Positions 6,488 to 15,111 of a DNA stretch of 64,000 nucleotides are shown one piece after another. The DNA is taken from NCBI GenBank assembly GCA_963800065.1, contig CAWCZO010000003.1, positions 186,001 through 250,000 on the forward strand, written 5' to 3'. Every line of letters begins with the position of its first letter. Within the stretch, counting starts at the first letter, position 1. Below the pieces are notes generated by a model, which did not search any database, was not told the DNA's origin, and saw only the letters and a program-made list of their open reading frames with translations. The translations under genes were made by a program, and so were the position numbers. This DNA is from CAWJFJ01 sp963800065. Lineage in GTDB: Bacteria > Actinomycetota > Acidimicrobiia > Acidimicrobiales > UBA8190.

Positions 6488-7648
6488 GTGGGGCATGACT
6501 GGCTGGTCGTAGGCGCGGGGTTCACCGGGGCGACCCTGGCCGAACGCCTGGCCACCCAGCTCGACCAACGGGTACTGGTTGTCGACCGTCGGAGCCACAT
6601 TGCCGGGAACGCCTTTGACGGGCCGGGGCCCGATGGGCAACGGATCCACCACTACGGTGCCCACGTCTTCCACACCGCTTCCGATCGCGTGTGGGCGTAC
6701 CTGTCCCAGTTCACCCGGTGGCGGCCGTACGAGCACCGGGTGCTGGGCTCGATCGACGGCAAGCTCGTACCGGTCCCGTTCAACCTCACCACCCTGCACG
6801 CGCTGGTGCCGGAACCCCGGGCCGCAGCGGTCGAGCGGTGCCTCGTCACCGAGATCGGTCCCGGCGGGACCGTCCCTGTTCTGAAGTTGCTCGAGCATCC
6901 CGACCCGCTCCTGCGCGGTCTCGGCGAATTCGTCTACGAGAAGGTCTTCGCCAACTACTCGGCGAAACAATGGGGCCTTCGTCCCGACCAGCTCGACCGG
7001 TCGGTGACCGGCAGGGTCCCCGTCGTCGTCTCTCATGACGACCGCTATTTTCACGATCGCCACCAGGCCATGCCGGCCGACGGTTACGCCGCCATGTTCG
7101 ATCGGATGTTGAACCATCCGAACATCGAGGTCCTGCTCAACACCGACCATGCCGACGTGGTCGGTCAGGTGGGGCGGGCCCGGACGGTGTTCACGGGGCC
7201 GATCGACGAATACTTCGAAAACAGCTACGGAGCCCTGCCCTACCGGAGTCTCGAGTTTCGTCACGAGACCGCCGCCGTCGAATACGCGCAGCCGGTGGCC
7301 GTGGTCAACTACCCCGACCGGGAAGGGTTCACCCGGATCCTCGAGCACAAGCACCTCACCGGGGACTCGGGCGCCACGACGGTTCTCACCACCGAGTGGC
7401 CGCAGGACCACGTCCCGGGGGTCAACGATCCCTACTACCCGGTTCCCCGCCCGGAGAACCGTTCCCTCCATGCCCGCTATCTCGAACTGGCGGCCGAAGC
7501 CGATCCCGAGGTCGTCTTCGCCGGGAGGCTGGCGGACTACAAGTACTACGACATGGATCAGGCGGTGAGCCGGGCCCTGCTTGTCTTCCGCGGTCTGATC
7601 CCGGGCCCCGTCAGACGTCGTCCCCACATGAGCGAGACGTCCATCTGA
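6488..7648 (+). CDS. glf: UDP-galactopyranose mutase
   Basis: 386 residues, the usual length of bacterial Glf. The N-terminal FAD-binding motif is LVVGAGFTGATLAERLA, followed by VVDRRSHIAGNAFD and HHYGAHVFHTASDRVW, the signature region of Glf. Later come FNLTTLHAL, NYSAKQWGL and a C-terminal YKYYDMDQAVSRAL. The enzyme interconverts UDP-galactopyranose and UDP-galactofuranose in the cytoplasm. It is convergent with a glycosyltransferase gene (48-base gap) and lies 2.6 kb from flagellin. A flagellar-type promoter box ends six bases upstream, so it is plausibly part of the flagellar regulon and supplies sugar for flagellin glycosylation (inference). The start is GTG. Confidence 0.93.
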   Translation: MGHDWLVVGAGFTGATLAERLATQLDQRVLVVDRRSHIAGNAFDGPGPDGQRIHHYGAHVFHTASDRVWAYLSQFTRWRPYEHRVLGSIDGKLVPVPFNLTTLHALVPEPRAAAVERCLVTEIGPGGTVPVLKLLEHPDPLLRGLGEFVYEKVFANYSAKQWGLRPDQLDRSVTGRVPVVVSHDDRYFHDRHQAMPADGYAAMFDRMLNHPNIEVLLNTDHADVVGQVGRARTVFTGPIDEYFENSYGALPYRSLEFRHETAAVEYAQPVAVVNYPDREGFTRILEHKHLTGDSGATTVLTTEWPQDHVPGVNDPYYPVPRPENRSLHARYLELAAEADPEVVFAGRLADYKYYDMDQAVSRALLVFRGLIPGPVRRRPHMSETSI

Positions 7649-7697
7649 CATCCGGCGTGACCTCGGTCAGCCGCCGGCGACGGCGGCGAGCGCCGGA

Positions 7698-10022
7698 TCA
7701 GGAGACAGTCAACCGGGGTGTCGTCAGCCTCGACGGGGTCACGGCTGCCTCGGCCTCAGCCAGAAGTTCGGGGCACAAGGCGTTGGCCTCGGTACGGATG
7801 GCGTCACGCTCGGCTGCTTGAGCGTCGCTGAAAGCGGCGATGAAGGGTTCGCGGCCCCGGGGGTCATCGAAGGCCCGGAAGACGGTGGCGGCCGCCCGGG
7901 CCCGGAGAACCGGTGAAGCGGCGCCCGTGGCGATGGCGACGAGAGGGCAATTGACGGTGAATCCGGCCCCGCGCATCCGGGCCGACCAGACCAGGGCCCG
8001 GTCGATCGGAAGGCGACGGGCCAAGGTGGCCGCCGTGGCCAGGACCGCCTGTGTCGCCTCCATGGCACCGACGCACGACTCCAGCACCTCGTCAGCGGTG
8101 TCGGGGGGGAGCTGGAGCACCTGGGCCAGGAAGTTGGGGGCCTTGGCCGTCGGTATGGCGGCGGCCAGGGCTTCGAGTGGGCGCCCGGCTCGGCGCAGGC
8201 GGTCCACCAGGACCCCCAGGTGGACGTCGATCACGCCCTGGTCCACCAGGGTTTCGAGCATCACGTCGGCGGCTTCGCCCAGACGGCCGAGACCCTCGAG
8301 GGCCTCGGCCCGTTGCACGGCGAACATGTGGCTGCCCACCTCGAAGCCGTCATCGTCGAACTGGCGGACGCCGATCCGGTCGAAGAGATCCAGCGCCTGT
8401 TGGAAGTCCCCCTGGGCCAGACGGATCTTTCCCTCGGCGATGTCGGCCTGCACCGATGTCGTCGACATCTCCCGCAGGGTGCCGGTCCACTCGAGCGCCT
8501 CGTCGAGGCGCCCGAGGTGGGAGAGGGCCTCGGCCGCCGTGCGCGTGGCCAGTCGCCGGGTGATGGCGTTGTCGCTGTAGTCGAGCGCCTGGCGGCAATT
8601 CTCGAAGGCCTCCTCGAACCGTCCGGCCGTGAGGTAGGCGCGCCCCAGGCTGGTGAGGGAGAACCCTCTCTCCCACCCGTCGGACTCGGCCACCTCGGCC
8701 TGGGCCACCCGCAGGTTCCGTTCCGTCTTGTTCCGGGTCCGCATGGCGTCGTCGAGATAGCCGGTGTGGCGGATCCGGGCCGCTTCGAGGACGGCCTGCT
8801 GGATCCCGCGATGGTCGCCCCGGCCGGCGATCTGTTCGTGGAGCCGGCCCGTCCATTCACAGCGCGCCCGTCGGAACAGACGGCAGGCCGAGTGCACGAA
8901 GCCCGACCCGACCCCCACGCCCGTGAGGTTGTCGATGGGGACGGAGAAACCGTCCATGGCGGGATCAACGTGATCGAGGAGCCGGAGGAGTCCTGCGATG
9001 TCGTCGCAGACGAGCGTCTCGTCCGCGTCCAACCAGGCGATCCATTCCCCCGAGCAGTGCTCGAGCGCGGCGTTGCGGGCCCGGGAGAAGTCGTCGTCCC
9101 AATAACCCTCGATGACGGTGGCGCCGAGCTCCCGGGCGATCCGGACGGTGTCGTCCGTCGATCCCGTGTCGTAGACGACGACCTCGTCGGCGAATCCCTC
9201 TAGCGAGGCCAGACAGGTGGGGAGGTTGGCCTCCTCGTCCTTGGTGATGAGACAGGCCGAGACCTTCGCCACGTCACGAGAAGACTGACCCCGTCCGAAG
9301 CGTGACTCGAAACGCTCCCGGTTCGTCTCCTGCTCGGCGAACCAGTCGAGGCCGTTGGCGTCGAAGGTCTGGTGCCCGTCGTGGTGGACGAACGACTCAT
9401 GGGCGATGAGCAGGCGGTGCCCCGAAGCCAGGATGCGTCGACAGAGGTCGTCGTCCTCGTACCCGCCCCGGCCGTAGGCCGTGTCGAACCGGCCCAGCTC
9501 CTCGAAGAGGTCGCGCCGCACGGCCAGACAGAAGCCGACGAGGCGCTGCGTCTCCGACACCTGCCCCCGGTGCTCCTGCGCCCAGGCGCGGGCGAAGCGA
9601 CGCATTCCGGGGATGTCTCCCCGGAGGTACGACGCCCCTTCGGCCACCTGCGGTCCCGAGACGAAGTTGGAACGGGGTCCCGTCGCCCCCACCGTGGCGT
9701 CCTCGTCGAAGGGCACGATCAGCGGATCGAGCCAACGGCCCGAGAGAACGGTGTCGTTGTTCAGAAAGACCAGTACGTCGTGACGGGCGACGGCGGCGCC
9801 GTCGTTGCATCCCCCTGCGAAGCCCCGGTTCTCGGTGTTGCTCACCACCTCGATCCACGGGTAGCGGCCCAGCCGGCGGGGGGTGGCGTCGGTGGAACCG
9901 TTGTCCACGACAACGACCTGGTCGCGGACCCCGAGGGTCGGCGACAGCGACTCGAGGCACGCCTGGGTCGACTCCCATGCATTCCAGGCGAGGATGACGA
10001 TGGTGGCGGGGGAGCGGCGCAT
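7698..10022 (-). CDS. Double GT2 glycosyltransferase with C-terminal TPR region (candidate flagellin glycosyltransferase)
   Basis: 774 residues with two family-2 glycosyltransferase domains. The first (about 6-240) has VVVDNGSTD and the acidic LNNDT; the second (about 254-420) has ACLITKDEEANLPTC, VVYDTGSTDDT and WLDADE. From about 450 to the end come helical TPR-like repeats (LTSLGRAYLTAGRFEEAFEN, AEALSHLGRLDEALEW). The protein is soluble, with no signal or membrane helix. The gene is divergent from flagellin copy 1 and shares its 229-base intergenic region. A flagellar-type promoter ends ten bases before its ATG. Transfer of sugars to flagellin before export is the most economical role (inference). 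Confidence 0.85.
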   Translation of the reverse strand: MRRSPATIVILAWNAWESTQACLESLSPTLGVRDQVVVVDNGSTDATPRRLGRYPWIEVVSNTENRGFAGGCNDGAAVARHDVLVFLNNDTVLSGRWLDPLIVPFDEDATVGATGPRSNFVSGPQVAEGASYLRGDIPGMRRFARAWAQEHRGQVSETQRLVGFCLAVRRDLFEELGRFDTAYGRGGYEDDDLCRRILASGHRLLIAHESFVHHDGHQTFDANGLDWFAEQETNRERFESRFGRGQSSRDVAKVSACLITKDEEANLPTCLASLEGFADEVVVYDTGSTDDTVRIARELGATVIEGYWDDDFSRARNAALEHCSGEWIAWLDADETLVCDDIAGLLRLLDHVDPAMDGFSVPIDNLTGVGVGSGFVHSACRLFRRARCEWTGRLHEQIAGRGDHRGIQQAVLEAARIRHTGYLDDAMRTRNKTERNLRVAQAEVAESDGWERGFSLTSLGRAYLTAGRFEEAFENCRQALDYSDNAITRRLATRTAAEALSHLGRLDEALEWTGTLREMSTTSVQADIAEGKIRLAQGDFQQALDLFDRIGVRQFDDDGFEVGSHMFAVQRAEALEGLGRLGEAADVMLETLVDQGVIDVHLGVLVDRLRRAGRPLEALAAAIPTAKAPNFLAQVLQLPPDTADEVLESCVGAMEATQAVLATAATLARRLPIDRALVWSARMRGAGFTVNCPLVAIATGAASPVLRARAAATVFRAFDDPRGREPFIAAFSDAQAAERDAIRTEANALCPELLAEAEAAVTPSRLTTPRLTVS

Positions 10023-10032
10023 GGCGCCTGTC

Positions 10033-10060
10033 GTATCGGCACCGTCCCAGGCGCAATGTA
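10033..10060 (-). promoter_or_regulatory. Flagellar-sigma-type promoter of the glycosyltransferase gene
   Basis: On the minus strand: TACA, 16 bases, GCCGATAC, seven of eight matches to GCCGATAA. Only ten bases separate it from the ATG at 10022, leaving room for at most a very short leader. Confidence 0.65.
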
Positions 10061-10134
10061 GAAGAAATTGGGCCCCCGGAGACGGGTCGTCCGGCCCAAT
10101 TCGCCGACGGGGGAGCCAATTCCGGGAATTCCCC

Positions 10135-10162
10135 TCAAGTGCCCACGCACTGTGGTCGAAGA
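10135..10162 (+). promoter_or_regulatory. Flagellar-sigma-type promoter of flagellin copy 1
   Basis: TCAA, 16 bases, GTCGAAGA. It lies about 90 bases upstream of the flagellin ATG, inside the duplicated cassette. The leader ends in the strong ribosome site AAGGAGG. Confidence 0.7.
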
Positions 10163-10251
10163 TTCGGTGTCATCCCGCATGGTCGAGGTCTGGCCGGGTG
10201 GGGACGTGCGAAGAGCTCCACGGACGGAGCGTTCCATCAAGGAGGAAACGG

Positions 10252-11088
10252 ATGTCTTCCCTCGTAGTGAACACCAATCAGTCTGCGATCAACGCGTTCA
10301 ACAACCTGAACTCGACCGACGCAGCCATGACCAAGGCGATCTCGGAGCTGTCTTCGGGTCTCCAGATCCAGACGGCGGCCGACAACCCGGCCGGCTATGT
10401 GGTGGCCGAGGGGCTCGAGAGCCAGGCCAACGGCTTCACCCAGGCCATCTCCAACGCCCAGGCCGGTGTGTCGTTGATCCAGACGGCCAGCGGTGCCCTG
10501 AACCAGATCACCTCGATCCTGCAGACCATGAACCAGCTGGCTCTGAGCTCGTCCAACGGCGCCACCAACGACACCGGTTCGTTGAACGCCAACGAGCAGG
10601 AGTTCACCGCCCTGCAGAACCAGATCGACCAGATCGCCAGCACCACGTCCTACGGGACAACGGCGCTGCTCGACGGCACCTTCACCAACCAGAGCCTGCA
10701 GGTGGGGGCGTTCGACAACTCCAACCAGCAGCTGACCCTCACCATCGGGGCCGCCACCACCGGCGCCCTGGGTGTGTCGACCACCTCTGTCAGTGTGGCG
10801 TCCCAGGTGAGCGCCCAGGCGGCCGTCAGTGCCGTCCAGGCGGCCATCTCCACCGTGGCCTCCATCGAAGCCAACGTGGGTGCCACCCAGAACCAGCTGG
10901 CGGTGGTCGTGGCCAACCTGACGGTGGGCCAGCAGAACCTGCAGTCCGCCTACTCGGGGCTGGTCGACGTGAACTTCGCCCAGGAGACGACCACGTTCAC
11001 GACGGACCAGATCCTGATGCAGTCAGGCATCTCCATGTTGAGCCAGGCCCAGCAGACACCGTCGCTGGTGCTCAAGCTCCTGGGCTAG
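10252..11088 (+). CDS. fliC: Flagellin, copy 1
   Basis: 278 residues, a short flagellin consisting of the N-terminal D0/D1 (MSSLVVNTNQSAINAFNNLN, then ELSSGLQIQTAADNPAGYVV), a small middle part, and the C-terminal D1/D0 (ANVGATQNQLAVVVANL to SMLSQAQQTPSLVLKLLG). Flagellins usually end in a similar LLG motif. The Ser/Thr-rich middle (about 95-200) would be the surface-exposed, glycosylatable part. AAGGAGGAAACGG precedes the ATG. The protein is identical to copy 2 at 36308-37144. It is a single-gene unit with its own promoter and terminator. Confidence 0.96.
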   Translation: MSSLVVNTNQSAINAFNNLNSTDAAMTKAISELSSGLQIQTAADNPAGYVVAEGLESQANGFTQAISNAQAGVSLIQTASGALNQITSILQTMNQLALSSSNGATNDTGSLNANEQEFTALQNQIDQIASTTSYGTTALLDGTFTNQSLQVGAFDNSNQQLTLTIGAATTGALGVSTTSVSVASQVSAQAAVSAVQAAISTVASIEANVGATQNQLAVVVANLTVGQQNLQSAYSGLVDVNFAQETTTFTTDQILMQSGISMLSQAQQTPSLVLKLLG

Positions 11089-11106
11089 TCCGGCGCGGGG
11101 CCTGAT

Positions 11107-11140
11107 CCCCCCGGGGACGACAACCGACGTCCCCGGGGGG
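11107..11140 (+). terminator. Strong hairpin terminator after flagellin copy 1
   Basis: A perfect 13-base-pair stem (CCCCCCGGGGACG pairing with 11128-11140) with an 8-base loop, 18 bases after the stop. There is no T-tract. Confidence 0.8.
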
Positions 11141-11327
11141 AGGCTCCAAGACCGACGACGACACCGCCTCTCCCAGACAACACGGCGACCATCTCTCACG
11201 AACACGGAGACCGGGTTCCTCTGCGCTCGACCCGCAGATCCGACGTCCCCTGAACACCCCAAATCGAAGAGCCGGTTCGCATCAAAGAGACCGACGATGT
11301 CGGCCTCGACAATTTTTCGATATTGCC

Positions 11328-11355
11328 TAAAGCGAGGCCGGGCAGAGGTCGAAGG
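11328..11355 (+). promoter_or_regulatory. Flagellar-sigma-type promoter of the flgB-flgE unit
   Basis: TAAA, 16 bases, GTCGAAGG, the closest -35 match to FliA/WhiG promoters in the window. It lies 119 bases upstream of flgB. The gap 11089-11474 holds only the flagellin terminator, this promoter and otherwise featureless sequence. Confidence 0.7.
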
Positions 11356-11474
11356 ATCTCGGGTCACGGTCCACGGATGGCTTGGCGTCATAACGCCCAG
11401 GACGGGCTCATCAACACGTCTCTTCCGGCATTCGCCCGGTGGAGGCCCGTAGAGTTCCTGGGAGGTCGAGCCCT

Positions 11475-11819
11475 ATGGACGGGATCGTAGACGTCCTGCA
11501 GTACGCCGTTGACGGTGTCAATCAACAGCAACAGGCCACCGCCAACAACCTCGCCAACTCGGAGACGCCGGGCTATACGGCCCAGGACGTCGACTTCGCC
11601 ACCAGCCTGCAACAGGCCATCGACTCGCCCAACGGCGGAACGGCCAGCGTCGTCGTCTCGGCCGATCCCGCCGCGCCGGCCACCGACGGGAACAACGTCG
11701 ACACCGGCACCCAACTGGTCGACGCCCAGCAGGAGACGTTGCAGTACCAGACCACGGTCGACATGCTCAACGCCCAGTTCCGTCTCATCTCGGGGGCGGC
11801 CGGCGGGAGCTTCTCATGA
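11475..11819 (+). CDS. flgB: Flagellar proximal rod protein FlgB
   Basis: 114 residues with the rod-protein N-terminal motif (ATANNLANSETPGYTAQDVDF) and the C-terminal helix of the family (QYQTTVDMLNAQFRLISGA). FlgB forms part of the rod next to the MS ring and is secreted by the flagellar export apparatus. ATG 11475 is chosen over an upstream in-frame ATG because GGGAGG precedes it. First gene of a long unit in which most neighbours overlap; the stop overlaps the flgC start (ATGA). Confidence 0.92.
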   Translation: MDGIVDVLQYAVDGVNQQQQATANNLANSETPGYTAQDVDFATSLQQAIDSPNGGTASVVVSADPAAPATDGNNVDTGTQLVDAQQETLQYQTTVDMLNAQFRLISGAAGGSFS

Positions 11820-12220
11820 GCCTGTTCCCGTCCCTCGACATCGCCGGCTCCGGTATCGGCGCCGCCCAGACCTGGCTCAACACGACGGCCGGGAACATCG
11901 CCAACATGGACGACGTCAGCCCCACCGACGAAGCCGCCTACGGGGAGCAGACCCCGGTGTTCGTGCCGTCGGGCGCCGTCGGCCAGGTCGGCGACGGTGT
12001 CTCGGTGGCGGGCATCGCCGAAGGTGACACCACCGGCATCATCCAGTACGACCCGACCAGCCCCGAGGCCGACGCCCAGGGTGAGGTGCGGGTCCCCGAC
12101 GTGCAGTTGGGCTCACAGATGGTCGACATGATCGAGGCCCAGACTGATTACCAGGCGAATGCGTCGGTCTTCGCCGACGCCAAGACGGCGTACCAGTCCG
12201 CCCTCACGTTGGGGACCTGA
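11816..12220 (+). CDS. flgC: Flagellar rod protein FlgC
   Basis: 134 residues. It starts SLFPSLDIAGSGIGAAQTWL with TTAGNIANMDD, the rod N-terminal motif, and ends with VDMIEAQTDYQANASVFADA, the C-terminal FlgC/FlgG helix. The loop MDDVSPTDEAAY replaces the usual NxxTTG text. It is a rod subunit exported by the type III apparatus. Translationally coupled to flgB by a 4-base overlap; fliE follows after five bases. Confidence 0.92.
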   Translation: MSLFPSLDIAGSGIGAAQTWLNTTAGNIANMDDVSPTDEAAYGEQTPVFVPSGAVGQVGDGVSVAGIAEGDTTGIIQYDPTSPEADAQGEVRVPDVQLGSQMVDMIEAQTDYQANASVFADAKTAYQSALTLGT

Positions 12221-12225
12221 CGGCC

Positions 12226-12519
12226 GTGATCGCCCCCATCCCACCCATAACGCCCCTCCCCGCCGCTCCGGCGTCGGGGGGAACGGCGGCCGCCGGAGCG
12301 GGCGGCAACTTCTCGGGGTCCATCGCCAACGCCCTCGACCAGGTCCAGCAGAGCCAGAACACGGCCTCCACCGCCGAGGCGCAAGCGGCGGCCGGTCAGG
12401 GCAGCGTCACCGACGCCATGATCGACGCCACCCAGGCGTCGCTCGACACCCAGGTCACGGTGGCGCTGGTGGACAAGGGCGTGGCCGCCTTCTCCGACAT
12501 CATGAACATGACATTCTGA
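12226..12519 (+). CDS. fliE: Flagellar hook-basal body protein FliE
   Basis: 97 residues, with an Ala/Gly/Pro-rich N-terminus and the FliE C-terminal region (SVTDAMIDATQASLDTQVTV then IMNMTF). FliE joins the MS ring to the rod. The start codon is GTG, five bases after the flgC stop; fliF begins one base after the fliE stop. Order flgB-flgC-fliE-fliF is the standard Gram-positive arrangement. Confidence 0.9.
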   Translation: MIAPIPPITPLPAAPASGGTAAAGAGGNFSGSIANALDQVQQSQNTASTAEAQAAAGQGSVTDAMIDATQASLDTQVTVALVDKGVAAFSDIMNMTF

Positions 12520-12520
12520 G

Positions 12521-14107
12521 ATGGCCCTGGTACCCAGCACAGAGTTGACCCGGGCCCGCGAAGGATTCAAGCGATTCGCTTCGGAGTTCACGCCCGGTCA
12601 GAAGGCCGTCACCATTGCCGCCACCATTGCCGTGGTGGTGGGCGCCTTCGCCTTCATGTCCTTCTCGGGCAAGCCCAACTACACCCCCTTGTTCACCAAC
12701 CTCCAGTCGACCGACGCCGCCAACATCGCGTCCAAGCTGACATCGGACAAGGTGCCGTACCAGCTCGCCGACGGGGGCTCCACCATCCTCGTTCCGGCCA
12801 GCGACGTCGACCAGGAGCGGCTCTCGCTGGCCCAGGCCGGTCTCCCCGCCACCAGCACGGTGGGTCTCTCCCTCCTCGACAAGGAGGGGATCACCAGCTC
12901 CAACATGACCCAGCAGGCCGACTATCTCCAGGCCCTCCAGGGCGAGCTCGAACAGACCATCGACTCGATCTCGAACGTGACCAGCTCCCAGGTCAACATC
13001 GCCCTGCCGGCCAATCAGGACTTCGCCCTCAGCAACGACTCCCCGACGGGTGCGTCGGTGCTCGTGACCATGCGGGCGGGCCAGTCCCTCTCGGACTCCG
13101 AGGTCCAGGCCATCGTCCATCTGGTCGGGTCCAGTGTCCCCAACCTCTCGTCGGGCAGCGTGACGGTGGCCGACTCCACCGGCGATCTCCTGGCCGGTCC
13201 GGGGGTGGCCGAGGGTGAAGGCGGCAACGGGAGCCAGACGGACTCGTACGACGCCGGGGTGCAGGCCAAGGTGGAGGCCTACCTGGCCGCCGCCCTGGGC
13301 CAGAACAACGCCGACGTCCAGGTCAACGCCACCCTCTCCTACGACCAGGTGTCGACCACGACACAGAGCATCACGCCGGGGGCGAACGGTCAGCCGGCGA
13401 GCTTCTGCACCCAGACCTCGAACAACAACCAGTCCTACACGGGCACGGGCACTCCGCCGGGCGGGACGGCGGGGACCATCACCGGCACCAGTGGCACGGG
13501 GAACGGGACCTACACCAACACCCAACAGACACAGACCTGCGAGACCAACCAGGAGACCAAGACCGTCCAACAGGCACCGGGGACGGTGGAGAGCCAGTCG
13601 GTGGCCGTTCTGGTCAACTCCAAGGCCATCCCCAAGGGCCTGAGCCTCTCCGCCCTGCAGGCCGGGGTGGCCGCCGCCGCCGGGATCGACACCGCCCGGG
13701 GCGATCAGCTGGCGTTCAGCTCCATGCCGTTCAGCACGGCGGCCGCCCAAGCGGCGGCCAAGGACGCCGCCGCCGGCACGGCGGCCGACAAGAAGCAGGC
13801 CATGGGAGCGCTCATCAAGACCGCCGTCGTCTTCCTTGTCATCGCCGTGGTCCTCTTCCTGCTGTGGCGATCGGCCAAGAAGGCCCGACTGGCCCCGCCC
13901 ACCCAGGTGCTCGGTCCCTCCGATCTCGCCGCCCTGACCCGGTCACTGAGCGATGAACCCACCGGGCAACTGCCTCCGGCCATGGCCCAGATCTCCAATA
14001 CCCGGGAAGCCGGTGACGTGAACCGGTTCATCGACAGTCAGCCCGATGACGTGGCCACCATGCTGCGGAGCTGGTTGGCCGACGCACCCCAGCTGAGCAA
14101 CTCATGA
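12521..14107 (+). CDS. fliF: Flagellar MS-ring protein FliF
   Basis: 528 residues. There is a first membrane helix near 28-46 (AVTIAATIAVVVGAFAFM), then the YscJ/FliF ring domain (YTPLFTNLQSTDAANIASKL, KEGITSSNMTQQADYLQAL). A long low-complexity periplasmic loop rich in Thr/Gly/Asn/Gln with two cysteines follows around 290-350, then a second helix near 435-455 (TAVVFLVIAVVLFLLWRS). The cytoplasmic tail ends DDVATMLRSWLAD, the FliG-binding motif. FliF polymerises as the membrane base of the flagellum. The stop overlaps the fliG start by ATGA. Confidence 0.95.
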   Translation: MALVPSTELTRAREGFKRFASEFTPGQKAVTIAATIAVVVGAFAFMSFSGKPNYTPLFTNLQSTDAANIASKLTSDKVPYQLADGGSTILVPASDVDQERLSLAQAGLPATSTVGLSLLDKEGITSSNMTQQADYLQALQGELEQTIDSISNVTSSQVNIALPANQDFALSNDSPTGASVLVTMRAGQSLSDSEVQAIVHLVGSSVPNLSSGSVTVADSTGDLLAGPGVAEGEGGNGSQTDSYDAGVQAKVEAYLAAALGQNNADVQVNATLSYDQVSTTTQSITPGANGQPASFCTQTSNNNQSYTGTGTPPGGTAGTITGTSGTGNGTYTNTQQTQTCETNQETKTVQQAPGTVESQSVAVLVNSKAIPKGLSLSALQAGVAAAAGIDTARGDQLAFSSMPFSTAAAQAAAKDAAAGTAADKKQAMGALIKTAVVFLVIAVVLFLLWRSAKKARLAPPTQVLGPSDLAALTRSLSDEPTGQLPPAMAQISNTREAGDVNRFIDSQPDDVATMLRSWLADAPQLSNS

Positions 14108-15111
14108 CGTCGGTTCTCACCGGATCCCAGAAGGCGGCCGTGGTCCTGGCCCAGCTCGACGTCGACCGGGCCGCCAAGATCCTCAAGGCCATGAGCGAGA
14201 AGGAGGTCGTCGATCTCATGTCGACGATGGCGACCCTTCCGACGCTGGCCCCCGACGACGTGCGACGTGTCCTGTCGGAGTTCAGCATGCACGCCAACGC
14301 CGTCGTCCAGGTGGGTCAGGGGGGTGTCGACGTCGCCCGCAAGCTGTTGCGGGAACGGCTGGGGACGGCCAAGACCGAAGAGATCCTCGACCGGTTCGTC
14401 GCCGCCAGCTATTCGCACCCCCTGTCCTTTCTCCACCGCATCGATCCCCAACAGATCGCCAGCTTCATCGATGACGAGCATCCCCAGCTGATCGCCCTGG
14501 TTCTGTCGCACCTGCCCCCTGATTCAGCCGCCCAGGTCATCGCCAACCTGGAAGAGGTGACGCGGACCGACGTGGCCCGGCGCATCGCCACCATGGAGCG
14601 GATCTCCCCCGACGTCATCCAGCAGCTGGCCGAGTTCCTCGAGCAGAAACTGGCCGCCGTCCTGCGCGCCGGGGTGACCGGTGGTCACGAGATGGGCGGC
14701 CTGTCCTCCATCGTGGCCATCCTCAACCAGACCGAGCGGGCGTCGGAGCAACAGATCCTGACCGAGCTCGAACAGTCCGACCCCGAGCTGGCCGAGCGCA
14801 TCCGCAACGAGATGTTCGTCTTCGACGACGTGGCCAGCCTCGACGACCGGACCCTGCAACAGATCCTGCGCAACGTCGTCCCCAAGGACCTGGCCGTCGC
14901 CCTCAAGACCGTCCCCGACAGCGTCCGCGAGAAGTTCCTCAGCAACGTGTCCGAACGTGCCGCCCAGGACGTCCTGGAGGAGATCGATCTCCTCGGTCCC
15001 ACGCGGGTCTCCCAGGTGGAGGCGGCCCAGAGCGCCATCGTGAAGACCGTCCGCGAGCTCGAGGCTTCGGGCGAGATCGTCTTGGCCAGGGGTGGCGATG
15101 AGTTCGTCTAG
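14104..15111 (+). CDS. fliG: Flagellar motor switch protein FliG
   Basis: 335 residues, typical FliG length. Domains: N-terminal FliF-binding (GSQKAAVVLAQLDVDRAAKI), middle with the EHPQLIALVLSHL motif for FliM binding, and C-terminal torque domain with charged helix LAERIRNEMFVFDDV and DDRTLQQILRNV. FliG is the rotor protein facing MotA at the cytoplasmic side. It overlaps fliF by ATGA and the fliH start by 14 bases. Confidence 0.96.
   Translation: MTSVLTGSQKAAVVLAQLDVDRAAKILKAMSEKEVVDLMSTMATLPTLAPDDVRRVLSEFSMHANAVVQVGQGGVDVARKLLRERLGTAKTEEILDRFVAASYSHPLSFLHRIDPQQIASFIDDEHPQLIALVLSHLPPDSAAQVIANLEEVTRTDVARRIATMERISPDVIQQLAEFLEQKLAAVLRAGVTGGHEMGGLSSIVAILNQTERASEQQILTELEQSDPELAERIRNEMFVFDDVASLDDRTLQQILRNVVPKDLAVALKTVPDSVREKFLSNVSERAAQDVLEEIDLLGPTRVSQVEAAQSAIVKTVRELEASGEIVLARGGDEFV

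Larger units (their letters stand above)
10121..11156. repeat. Flagellin cassette, copy 1 (1036 bp)
   Basis: Direct repeat of 36177-37212 with one mismatch noticed (a synonymous C/G near 10806). It includes the promoter, the whole flagellin gene and the terminator, so it is a complete expression cassette. Confidence 0.95.
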
